From the NCBI GenBank assembly GCA_015852425.1, contig JAAAIG010000652.1, forward strand, positions 3,082 to 22,491: a stretch of DNA of 19,410 nucleotides. Reading direction: 5' to 3'. Origin of the DNA: Gryganskiella cystojenkinii. Its lineage: Eukaryota; Mortierellomycota; Mortierellomycetes; Mortierellales; Mortierellaceae. This document shows, one piece after another, positions 1-9,735 of the stretch. A program made the translations under genes and the position numbers. The notes beneath the pieces are model-generated. The model made no database searches. It was not told the origin of the DNA and worked only from the letters and a program-made list of their open reading frames with translations. Each line of letters begins with the position of its first letter. Positions within the stretch are counted from its first letter, which is position 1.

Positions 1-135
1 GGGGTAATATGGAAATAAAACTGGGAATGGGCAGTAGGTATATGAGAGAAGACATAAAGATGCCAATGTTATCTGAGGATAAAAAAGATAAAAGTAAATG
101 AGGGAGTGAAGAACGACAGAGACGACTATTCGAAT
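1..135 (-). other. 3' flank of the MFS transporter gene
   Basis: This A/G-rich stretch lies downstream of the stop codon of the minus-strand transporter. It should hold that gene's 3' UTR. I see no AATAAA on the minus strand and no other gene in it. Confidence 0.5.
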
Positions 136-2314
136 CTACTCGGCGACCATGGGAGCAGGAGCACTCTCAGTCTTCTCGCCAGGCTTGTCGGAGTGCTGCT
201 TGTGACCCATCTTGACTTTCTTGATAAATAACGAACCAATCAACCCAAGTCCCGACATGACTGTCAAGACAATAAAGAATCTCTGCAATCCGACCACGAA
301 GGCCCTCAAGACCGGCTCCTTGACATCTGGGGGAAGCAACGCGATTGCAGCAATGTTTTGAGCATATTGACTCGCATTGGCGTTACTCAAACTGCTCTGC
401 ACGAAAGTGCCTCCAATCGCGATACCAAAGACACCACCGAAGGTTCTCAAGAAGGTCCAAAGAGACGTGCTGAGAGCGAGATCCGATTTGTTGACCAGTT
501 GAGCATGAACACCTAACAACAACGTGTTGACTGTCAACCCCATACTGGCTCCCTGAACAATCAAGACACCGACGACTTTACCCTTGGAAGTGTTCTCATC
601 AAACGTGATCAAGAACGCCGCCGAAATGACACCGACTGCCCATCCAAGGACGATAAATTCCTTATAGGTACCCCAGCGGCTCATCAAGAGACCGACAATA
701 ACAGCCGTTACGGATCCCATAATGACGAAGGGCAAGAGATTCACACCAGATTGAACTGCATCGGCTCCATTGACGGCCTGGAAGTAGAGGGGCATAAAGA
801 ACAAGAGACCGAGAAAAATGAAGCCCTGGAAAAAGACAGCGAGGTATGTGACAGCGAGGGACCAGGTACCAAACAGTCTGAGCGGGATGATGGGTTTCTT
901 GGCAAACTTCCATTCGTTGAAAAGGAAGAGGAACCCGATCAGGATACCGACAATCAACAGGACCAGAATTACTGGTGAGCTCCAAGAGTATCTCGCGTCT
1001 GCTCCCCAGTTGAGGGCCAACAGGATCATGACGATCGAGACCATCAAGAGAACAATACCGGCATAGTCAAGAGATTTTAAGTTGGTGGCCAGAGAAACGT
1101 TCTTGCGGCGATTCATGTGTAAAAACAGAATCAAAAAGATCATGGCAACGGCACCGACAGGCAAGTTGATATAAAAGGCCCAGCGCCAACTGACATGGTC
1201 TGCGAATGCACCGCCGAGTAATGGACCGAGCACTGCGGCAATGGCAAAGATGAGGGCGATTAGGGCTTGGTAGGTACCGCGTTCGCGTAAAGGAACGATA
1301 TCTGCGACCAAGATCATGCTCAGGGCAATGATACCACTTCCTCCAAGACCCTGGACAGCTCGTGCGATCTGTTTGATATGTTTGTTGGTTATTGGGAAGA
1401 GGATACGTTAGCATCCTTTTTTTTAAAGCCCCACTTGGAAGCACAAAGCACCATTGGAAAGATGAGCGGCAAAATTTGAGGGGTAGGAAACACGAACAGA
1501 CGCGGAGCATAAACGTGTTTAACAATTTTTGGGGTGGCAAATGAAAATTAAGACTTGTCGGAGAATCGGATCGGGCGGATAAACTGACCCACATTATTTT
1601 CGAACAATTTATCCACGCAAAAAAAAGTTAAAATGAAAAAGAGGGTCAGCTGGATAAATATTTTGGTGGCGCCAATCTTTCATGATGATGACTTTTTTTT
1701 TTGTGCGCAGCCATGATGAACGTTTATCCTCTACCTTAAGGAGAGGAAAACAGGATGAGGTACTTACATGGCTCTCTTGCGACCAGCAATGTCCGCGGCC
1801 GTACCGTACAAGGGCTGAACCGCAGTGGTGACCAACCTGGAGTGGGAAATATAGGGAAAGAAATTAAAAACGTTATGTGAGCGAATGCGTCCATCTGGCA
1901 CAATCAACTGGACTGAGATCTGGGGTTCATTCTTTCAACTTACAGATAAGCAGTACCAATCCAAGAAATATCAGAAAAGTTGTTAAAGTCTTTGGCAATG
2001 GATGGTAACGTGGTCGTGACAATCGTCTGGTCCAAGGCGGCGAGGAACAATGTGATGGTGATACCCAGGAAGACCAAGACTCGACGGATGGGTGTCAAGG
2101 GAACCTTGGGACCAAAATCTTGAGCGGGCGGTTGCTGCGCGGGCGCGGGGGTATCTTGATTTGTGGGCGTTGCGGGCGCGTTAGGGGCAGCCTCGAGGTC
2201 CGTGGCAGAGGATGACGAGGAGAACTCGTCGGGTTTCTCTGTGATATTGGCATCGGTCTCTTGAGCCTGAACAACGGTCGAGTGCGACCGATTGTCGTGT
2301 TCTTGGGTACTCAT
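136..2314 (-). CDS. MFS multidrug efflux transporter (DHA2, 14-TM type), possibly broken
   Basis: Family role: proton-coupled export of drugs and small molecules across the plasma membrane. Exons I can define on the minus strand are 2314-1944, 1836-1768 and 1368-136. The start ATG has a good context (ACCATGA). Residues 1-75 are a Ser/Pro/Ala/Gln-rich cytosolic tail. TM1 follows with [19 protein letters not shown], then the family motif A region ending in GRKRAM. Exon 3 opens with [12 protein letters not shown], carries the antiporter motif VLGPLLGG followed by [13 protein letters not shown], and has about ten further hydrophobic segments before a Lys/His-rich tail. Exon 1 to exon 2 joins cleanly (CT|G, Leu). 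Exon 2 ends in phase 2 (GCC AT|GTAAGT), but exon 3 after its only usable acceptor (AAACAG|ATC) needs phase 0, and the roughly 25 residues of TM3 that relatives have between GRKRAM and ARAVQG are absent. So either an exon in 1369-1767 is unrecognised or the gene is damaged. Family assignment is firm; integrity is uncertain. Confidence 0.85.
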
Positions 2315-2476
2315 GGTAGTTGGGGACTTGGTGTTTGGCAGGACAAGAACGAGTGGAGAGTGAGAGATATGACGCTATGGATAAGGTAGAGAGTAGGGAG
2401 AGAAGTGAAGAGGAGGAGAACAGGCAAAAGACGAGGATGAGGATTAAAATGGGGAAAAGAGTCTCAGACCCCTCCC

Positions 2477-2482
2477 TTTATA
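2477..2482 (-). promoter_or_regulatory. Candidate TATA box of the MFS gene
   Basis: The minus strand reads GTATAAAGGG here, about 165 nt upstream of the transporter ATG. It matches the TATAAA consensus and lies at a sensible distance for a fungal promoter with a moderate 5' UTR. Role inferred from sequence and position only. Confidence 0.4.
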
Positions 2483-2516
2483 CTTTTTTTGTGTTTTGCT
2501 TTTTATTTTTTAAGCT

Positions 2517-2551
2517 TCCTTTTTTGGTGGTTTTTTTGGTGGTTTTTTTTG
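2517..2551. repeat. Tandem GGTGG plus T-tract repeat
   Basis: Two copies of GGTGG are separated by and flanked with runs of seven or eight T, followed by TTGGCG. It sits about 40 nt upstream of the candidate TATA box of the MFS gene, so on that gene's strand it reads as alternating poly-A and CCACC blocks. It could be a nucleosome-excluding or factor-binding element of that promoter, or simple slippage-prone DNA. Confidence 0.45.
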
Positions 2552-2569
2552 GCGCTCACAAAAAAAAAT

Positions 2570-5020
2570 AAAGCGATTCAATTCAATCCTTTTCTTCACG
2601 AAGCAATTGTACAGTATACTTACTGAGCAACAATGGGATGACCCGTCCCGTTCGCCACAAAAATAGTAGGTGCCATACACATTGCAAACAAAAAAAACAC
2701 TCGCACGCAAAAAAATCAATCTTTTGTCATTACCGTTTTATCATTGATATTGTCATTGTGCCGCACCTCGTTTCTTCCTTATGCTTTCCACCTTCATATA
2801 TACTTTTTTCGTCGTGGATTACTTTGGTAGAAAAAAAAACGATTCGTTATCGATCTTTCTACAGTGAGTTATGACAATATTTCTGTTTTTATCAAACCGT
2901 CTGTCGTCAAGAAAGAGTCTGGCTCTCTCTGTTTTTTACGCGGACCCACTGTTGCCAAGTTTTTCCCTTCTGGTCGCAGCATTTCTTTGTTATGGGCGAG
3001 GGTTGTCGGGATACGAAAAATAATTCTGGAGAAAAGTCTATTCTCCGCCTTGCATGTTGGACGCCTCTGAAAGTCCAATTCTGGCTCGTCATTTGTTTGT
3101 TGCAGTCTACGCCTTGGGATCACAGATACGGTAAGAGGGATAAACAGCGCAGCAGGGATAGGGATGTTCCCCTACTCTTTGCTTAGAAACAAACCCAAGC
3201 AAAGCGGCGGGGAGGAAATCGGTGGCTTTTTCTTGACCAAAGAGGTCCTTCTTCCGATAGTGACTGCGGAAGGATTTAGCCGATCTAGGGGAGGAATAGG
3301 ACGCTTTGCCATTCCAGGGAGACAATCCAACATTTACTCTTATGAGGGTATTTACTGGTCAGAATTGTATTTGTCACAGGAAAGGCAAAAGCAAAAGTCG
3401 AAGTCAAAAGTCTATCCTTTATTGGTAGCCGAAAGGGGGAAAGCACTTTACACTGGAGCGATCGTGCAATAGATAATGGAACAACGTTGTCTTGTGTCGT
3501 ATATAACCATTGAACCTCAATAGTCAATAGTCAATATCGCGTAACAAAGGAGCGACTCTTTCTCTTAGCTAGGTATACCTCGACGCGTGGTTTTCGAGAT
3601 TTTATTCTCTCTCCCTCTTCTTTCTTTTTTTTTCTTGTCTTCCCTGATACCATTCAATTGATAAAAAATTGACTGTTGATGGCCTCCTGACGTCAGTAAG
3701 CCACCATGCATCAAATGCGGTGTCGAGCAAGTCTATGTTTGATAAGCTCAAGGTATGCAAGAGGTCGTAGGACCGTTCCTTTAAATCCACATTTGATCAG
3801 AAAACGCGAGCAGGATGATAATTTTGAGAGTGGGGCGAACATGACCATGGAATAGAGCTCGTAATCCGGTTTTATTTTTTATTTTATTTTTGACATTGGG
3901 GAAACTTCATAATTAAAAGGGATACGACTGAAGGGCTTTCTAAACAGCATAAGCATAGGATCACGTTTTCATCATTCAAAATAAAGTAATGTGCTCACGC
4001 TCTCAATACCGTACATATAAAAAACCAAAGGATTTCTTTACCAATTTTTGTCCAGCTGGACTTGTTTGCATTGAACAAGGCGAGTTCGTGTTACATCCAC
4101 CGGTTATGAAAAAGGGAACAGAAAAATAATGTCAAAAGGGGAGAGTGGGCGTAACGTCAATCGGACATGCCAATTATATTTTTGTCAGGGATCCTAGTCA
4201 TCATGCAATGGTGATGTGTGTGGCTGCCAGACGGACAAGAAGGAGTTCCATGATCTGCTACGAATTAAAAGGGGCAGGAGAGATAGAGAGAGAGAGAGAG
4301 AGAGAAAGAGAGGAGGAGAGTGTGACGGAGAAGGGGACGATACAAACAGACAAACATCAAAAATCGCTCCTGTGGAAGAAAAACGTTTCTACGACATTTC
4401 GGTTGACAGAGATGAACAACAAAGCAGATCAGACATGAGAACCGGAGGTCCATAAAAACAAAACTTCTTGAACGGACGTCTGTGTAAATACGGAGCGCGA
4501 AGAAACAGACACCTCAAAGGGGCGTGTGTTTTGTCTGATGTGCACGCACCCTGACAAGACCGAACAGGAGATCAGGCTCGTATTGTTGATTTTGTTTTTG
4601 ATGACGATGAAGGAGAACGACCGCGTGTGCGAGGTCAATTGGGATTCTCATACTGCTGACCTGGCTGCTGTGGTTCTTTGTAATGATCTTTTTTATTTTA
4701 ATGTGGGTACCCAGGGTGAACAGGCATGTCATTTGGGAGTAGGTAGGGTGGTTGACCATCCTACCCCTGCACAAGGTGTCTATCAATTGCACACAGAAAA
4801 AAAACTTCTTGCTACTGTCGATGTATGCTTAGGATAATGCTCTCTTTCACATCGGTCGCCTGGAACGGAAGGGCGAAAAGAAAAACACAAAAGTAAAATA
4901 AAATTCAAACGACTCCTGGTCACGGACACGCACACTGCTCCTCCTGAATTGAAGTCGCCAGTCAGGCACCAGCCATTCGGCCAGTCACTCCAATAAAAAC
5001 TTAACTCAGCTCGCTCAGCT
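2570..5020. other. Gene-poor intergenic region
   Basis: About 2.4 kb without a gene I can support. It is AT-rich with many homopolymer runs. Open stretches such as those starting at 3164 and 4526 on the plus strand (about 100 codons each) have no recognisable domain and no codon pattern like the neighbouring genes. An 8-bp inverted repeat (CTTTGCTT at 3177-3184, AAGCAAAG at 3197-3204, 12-nt loop) and a short direct repeat of AGTCAAT near 3522-3535 are the only other structures noted. No tRNA-like or 5S-like sequence was seen. It separates the divergent MFS and metacaspase genes and presumably contains distal promoter DNA. Confidence 0.5.
4275..4320. repeat. (GA)n microsatellite
   Basis: Nearly uninterrupted GA dinucleotides run from about 4280 to 4310, grading into GGA/GAG units up to 4320. 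The complementary strand is a pure pyrimidine tract. Long open frames crossing it give Arg-Glu repeats and are artefacts of the repeat. Confidence 0.85.
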
Positions 5021-5687
5021 CATCACACTCCTTTCCTTTCACACTTCTGTCATTTCATTTTTCAAATCAAATTCTTTTTCTGTTGCTCATTACCATTTAC
5101 AAATCTCAATTCGATTTTGCAAACCCCCTTTCGTTCATTCATTCAGCTCAAATCGACGTTCTCTCTTTTTTCAGCGAGCCCTCTGCTCTCCCCTCCTTTC
5201 CAACAACCTTATTTTTTTCCGTCCTCTTTTTTTTTTGGATAAATACACCTCCTTCCTCTTCCTTCCTCTCATTTTCATTATTTGTTTGTTCCTTCACTCA
5301 CTCACTCACTCGCTCGTGCATTCATTATTTATCATATCTCTATTGTACACCCCTCAGTAGTATCATCTCAACAGAAAATCTATACCTCGGTCCCGACTCC
5401 AGACCCACTCCCGATCTTCCTTCTCGGACTCCACCAGAAAAACAACACACCCAGGGTTCCTCCAAACCAACAACAAACAAAGTTCAAAAGCCCGATCATA
5501 TTTACAGCTTTATTACGCCCAAATTTTTCTTTTTTTCCTTCGGCATATCTGTTTCTCATTGTTTGTATCTATCCTTCTCCCTCTTTTCCCTCTCTCCTGT
5601 CGAATCGCCATTCTGCTTTCCCCGATCTCCTCGTTTCTCTCGTTTCTTCTCTCTTCTCTCGACGGCCTCTCTTGCTTTACCGTTGTC
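5021..5687 (+). promoter_or_regulatory. Pyrimidine-rich promoter and leader of the metacaspase gene
   Basis: The plus strand is strongly C/T-rich with long TTTCTC-type blocks, an ACTC tandem run near 5294-5310 and a GGATAAATAC element near 5237 that could serve as a weak TATA box. CT blocks of this kind commonly mark transcription start regions in fungi. The continuous open frames seen here result from the absence of purines and hence of stop codons; they give Ser/Phe/Leu-rich nonsense and no domain. Confidence 0.5.
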
Positions 5688-8600
5688 ATGTCCTCCTCCC
5701 CACCCTCTGCAGACTGTGAGATCGATCCCACAGTGCTTGCTGATGTGACCCGTGTCGTACAAGAGTTGATGCGTCTCCAGCAAGAAGAACAAGAACGAGA
5801 GAAACGGGAACAACTACAATATGCACCAGCACAGCCTCTCACCTCTCATCATCAACACCATCATCACCACGATCCCCTGGACGGTATCTCGACAGTCTCT
5901 CGGGAGTTTCATGACCCAGACGCGCTGGAACATGCGGACCGACAAGATGTCCAGGTCCCTTTGCTTTCCGTGCATGATTTCTCACAAGAACAACAAGAAG
6001 AACATGCACCGAAGCTGCAGCAGGGAAATCAGCAGGAACATCAGCATGAACTGGAAGAAAAGTCAAGCGAGGAAGCAATCGAAATCGTGGACGAAGAAAA
6101 AGACGAGGGGGACATGCCATCCCCGATCCTCTTACTGTCTGCGTCTTCCTCGGTCTCATCCCTGTCGTCATATAGTACCGCGCCTACTCTCCCTGGCTCA
6201 TCTGCATCGCCGCCACCGCCTCTCTCTACGACAAGCGTTTCACTCTCACAGCCTGTTCTCATTCACTCTTCCTCGGACAGTTCATTATCGGTACAGCAAC
6301 AACAATCGTCCTCTTTTCAACTGGAAGTCTCCGCGATCGCTCGCTGCGACTCGGAAAATACCCCCTCAAAATCATCCCTTTCCTTGCGTCTTCCAGAAAC
6401 CAACCCAACCCAGGTTCTTAACAGCAACGGTCTTTTACCCGGACAAAAGACGCCGACTCGATCAACATCTTCGATCAAGGGTTCATCCACTTCCACAACC
6501 CCAGACGAAGCGGATCACCCGTACTTTTCACACCCTCCACCAGCAACGCAGAAGAACAATGATAGCAAGAAAACCTGGGTACCGGTATCGACGGAAGAAG
6601 AGCCATTGACAACGACAGATAACAAAAAGAACAGCGGCGGCATCCCCGGTATCACTAGCGAGAGTGACATCAAGAGTATCCTTCAAAAGATTAAGGATAC
6701 GACTGCCTCCGAGAACGCTGCCTGTGCCTTTTTAACCTCTGGGGAGACTGCAGCGGTGGAGGCGACAGCACTGATCCCACGATTTCTGCCAGCGCCACCA
6801 ACACGACCTCGTCGAAAGAAGGCCCTGTTGATCGGGATCAATTATTTCGGGGATCCGAACCAACTTTTGGGTTGCATCAATGACAGTCGAGATGTGTTTG
6901 GGTTCCTGAATGGCTATTTCGGGTTCCGTTATCAGGATACGATCATCCTGACAGATGATCAGATCTATGAGGACAAGCGACCGACTGGCGCCAATATTCG
7001 GTACTGGATGAAATGGCTCGTCAAGGATGCAGAGCCTCAGGATTCATTGTTCTTTCATTACGCTGGTAAAAGAGCCTTCCTCCCTTTTATCCATTATGAT
7101 TACGAGCTGTTCTCGTTTCAATGTTTGAAGCTTGACTAACTTGTCATTCCTCTTCCGTCATCGGCATCCCTCAAATGTAGGCCATGGTGGACGAATTAAA
7201 GACTTTTCGTACAACGGCAAAGCGGAGCACTGTAAGGAAATACTGATCTGCTTACTGCCGTAGAAGAGGGAACATCTCTCGATCTTCCATGGACCCTTTG
7301 ACCCCGTTCCCCCCGCCCCCCTTTGGACTGAACCAGGAGGCAAAATGGAGCGTACCGCTTTTGCTGACCTCTCGGTTCTTCTTTATTTTTTGAACAAAAA
7401 ACAAACAGTAGGAGATGAAGCAGACGGGTACGACGAGATTATCTATCCATGCGACTACCTCCGGTCAGGCATCATCTCGGATGATGAGATGTATGACATC
7501 TTGGTCAAGGAACTACCCGCAGGCGTCCAGCTGACTGCCTTGGTCGACGCTTGTCACAGTGGTGAGCTTCTGTCGGTCTCATATGCGCCGATTGACTGGA
7601 TATGCTACCACAATCGGTTATTTTGCTAAACTAAGAAATCTTAACACCCGGTGCTCGTGATGGTATAGGAACAATGTTGGACCTGCCCTACGTTTACAAT
7701 GGAGATCAGATCACAGCACTCGAAAAGGTGACGCGGACCAAAGTCGGTGCCATGGCTGCCATTTCCTCTGGCGATCTGGATTTTGCAAACAATAATAACA
7801 ACTCTAGCAACAACTGTATCAGTGGTGTTCAACAACAGCAAATGCAGACTCAAACCCAGACCACGACCACAACAACCACGACGACCATGACTACTGTTAC
7901 AACCACCACGAAGAGCTGCCCATCCTCACCCATGATCTCAGCGGCAACATGCGCCTCCTCTGATCCAGAGCACCCTCATAACAACAGCCCAGTTAGTGCC
8001 CTGGATCTCGAAAAGGCCTGTTCAAAGGCATACCTCTCACCTATGTCACCAGCCCTGAGCGCGACTGAGGTATCGTCCTCAACAAGTTCGACCGTCAAAA
8101 TTCAACTCACGCAGGAGCCTGTATCGCCACGCCCGTTATCACCCTCAATTGTGCTCAGCGCCTTGACACCTCCGGTCTCTGCCACTGAAGCTACCACCCG
8201 ATCAATTGACTCGACTGATGATGATGTCTCTGTGTTGGAGCAGCAGGAGATCAATGAACATCCAAAGGTAGTGGAAAATAACAATGAAGAGTGGGTTCCT
8301 CGGTTGACGATCACGCATGTGGACGAGCATCAGGATCAAGAAGTACCAGTATCTTCAGGTCCGATTTCGGTCTTTAGCTCTGCTTTCTGGACACCCACTT
8401 CCAGCGATAATAACTCACTGTCTCTAGGCATTGGAGCTGAAACTCAAGGACTCTCACCACGGAAACGATCCAAATCTGTGATGGGCGACCCTGAAGACGA
8501 TCCGGATCGGGGAATTGAATGCGATGCCAAAGCATGGTTGGAGGTTGAACCGACATTCTCAGTACCGACCGTAGCGACTGAAGCAGTGACAGCGGCGACA

Positions 8601-9284
8601 GTGACAACGGCGACTTCTTCTCTTATTGGGTCTCGGGCACATTCACCAACACTCTCAGAGATGGATCGCGAGGACATGGCAGAAGCTCAAAGGGTAAGCG
8701 ACCCCGTAGACTATCCCGAGCCAAAACAAAAGGAGACGCACAGGAAGAATACAAAAGTCGACGCATTCGATCGAAGAAAAAAAGACGAAGAAAAGCAAAC
8801 ACGACTCACAATTAATATGAAACGTATTTTTTGGGGATAATCTTCATGCCTTCCCTTTTTTTAGATGGCTCTGTTCCGGAAGACTAAAGGCAACGTCGTC
8901 ATGTTCTCGGGTTGTAGGGATGACCAAGCCTCGGCCGATATCCGGGCCAGCTCCAAGGACGCGGCCATTATCTCGAACCACCACAAGCTCAAGAACGGCG
9001 ATGGCTCTTCGACCTCTTTTGCTTCCCCGAATGGTGATGACAAACTGGACGAGAACGGAATCCCCAATCCGTTGGGCTACAGTTTACCTCAGCCGTACAC
9101 AAGTCCCATGGCTCGAGGAGCAGTCTCTTATGCCTGGATTCAATGCCTATCCCAAAAGCCCGAACAGACCTACGAGGAACTTTTGACGAGTATGCGTCAT
9201 TTTATGAAACAACGCGATCTAGATCAGGTTCCTCAACTTGGCTCTGGGATGCCCATGGACATGCGAACCGTGTTCACGCTCTAA
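5688..9284 (+). CDS. MCA1: Type I metacaspase (peptidase C14) with long prodomain and giant p20-p10 linker
   Basis: Cysteine protease expected to cleave after Arg/Lys in a Ca2+-dependent way, acting in proteostasis, stress and cell death in the cytosol. Exons: 5688-7065, 7181-7231, 7409-7561, 7669-8693, 8865-9284; total 3027 nt, 1008 residues, all junctions in frame. The start is the only ATG in frame (GTCATGT, G at -3). Residues 1-375 are low-complexity (Gln/Glu, a His run near 50, acidic and Ser/Pro blocks). The p20 fold runs from about 378 (KKALLIGINYFG) through SLFFHYAGHGG with catalytic His461, GDEADGYDE, and DACHSG with catalytic Cys525. Residues 567-868 are a Thr/Ser/Asn/Gln-rich linker. 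The p10 part runs from about 879 (VVMFSGCRDDQASAD) to the end and itself has an insert at about 896-953. Usual fungal members have 350-450 residues, so this one is more than twice as long. Both catalytic residues lie within a few codons of splice sites. Gene symbol follows the yeast/Candida family name. Confidence 0.93.
7835..7914 (+). repeat. Gln/Thr codon repeat inside the metacaspase linker
   Basis: CAA/CAG codons pass into ACN codons encoding a run of Gln-Thr alternations followed by nine Thr, Met, Thr-Thr-Val and four Thr. Codons vary (ACC, ACG, ACA, ACT), so the protein sequence is more uniform than the DNA, which argues that the tract is translated rather than recent slippage. Confidence 0.7.
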
Positions 9285-9735
9285 GAGTCTCCTGTTTGGT
9301 AACAACAATAAAGGGTACAAAAAAAAAGTAGTAATTGACGGACAATCGAGTTTGTGCAGTAAACACATTGTTTCTTAAGACGAGAAATGTGCATCGTGTG
9401 ACCAAAGCCCAAGACAGAGGAATGGACGTCCAAAAGGTTTCGAACAAAATGCACCCTTTCATGGACCACAAGAACGGATTGGAATGTGGAATGAGGCCGT
9501 ATTATCAAAAGGAGGTTTGCCTCTGTCCCTTTTTAATTTTCTGTCAATCTTTGATATTTTTTTTTTCTTTGCTGGGTAAATCCTTTCTGCTCATTTCACT
9601 TACCCACCATATCAATATCTCCAACAATCTACTTCGACATTTCCGATTTGCTATTTTTTTTTTCAAGTTTTTTCAAGTTTTTCTCCAACTACGAGACTCC
9701 GTCCCAACATATTCTTCACCAAAAACCTCAATATT
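9285..9735 (+). promoter_or_regulatory. Metacaspase 3' flank and glycosyltransferase promoter region
   Basis: The first part is the metacaspase 3' UTR with AATAAA at 9307-9312. From about 9515 the plus strand becomes T/C-rich, with T runs near 9555 and 9650 and a repeated TTTTTTCAAGTTTTT unit, as seen upstream of the other plus-strand genes. No convincing TATA box. Open stretches here have no recognisable product. Confidence 0.45.
9307..9312 (+). terminator. Polyadenylation signal AATAAA of the metacaspase gene
   Basis: Exact AATAAA 22 nt after the stop codon (TAA at 9282-9284), inside CAACAATAAAGG. The short distance matches the pattern seen at two other genes of the window. Confidence 0.55.

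Noticed and set aside
1067..1594. 175-codon minus-strand open frame over the MFS intron
   Set aside because: Its right half lies in the intron-like gap and its left half is the MFS exon in the wrong frame. I tested it as a source of the missing TM3 and it gives no MFS-like sequence.
3177..3204. 8-bp inverted repeat resembling a hairpin terminator
   Set aside because: A single short stem with a 12-nt loop is expected by chance in a region this size, and eukaryotic genes do not use such terminators.
4265..4453. Ser-Leu or Arg-Glu repeat proteins across the GA microsatellite
   Set aside because: All are produced by the dinucleotide repeat being open in several frames.
5559..5687. In-frame 43-residue hydrophobic extension of the metacaspase that could look like a signal anchor
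   Set aside because: The codon at 5559 is TTG, not ATG, and no in-frame ATG exists upstream of 5688, so the extension is not expected to be translated.
5083..5748. 221-codon open frame upstream of the metacaspase
   Set aside because: It lies in a pyrimidine-rich tract where stop codons are rare, has a Ser/Phe/Leu-rich composition without a domain, and overlaps the metacaspase start in another frame.
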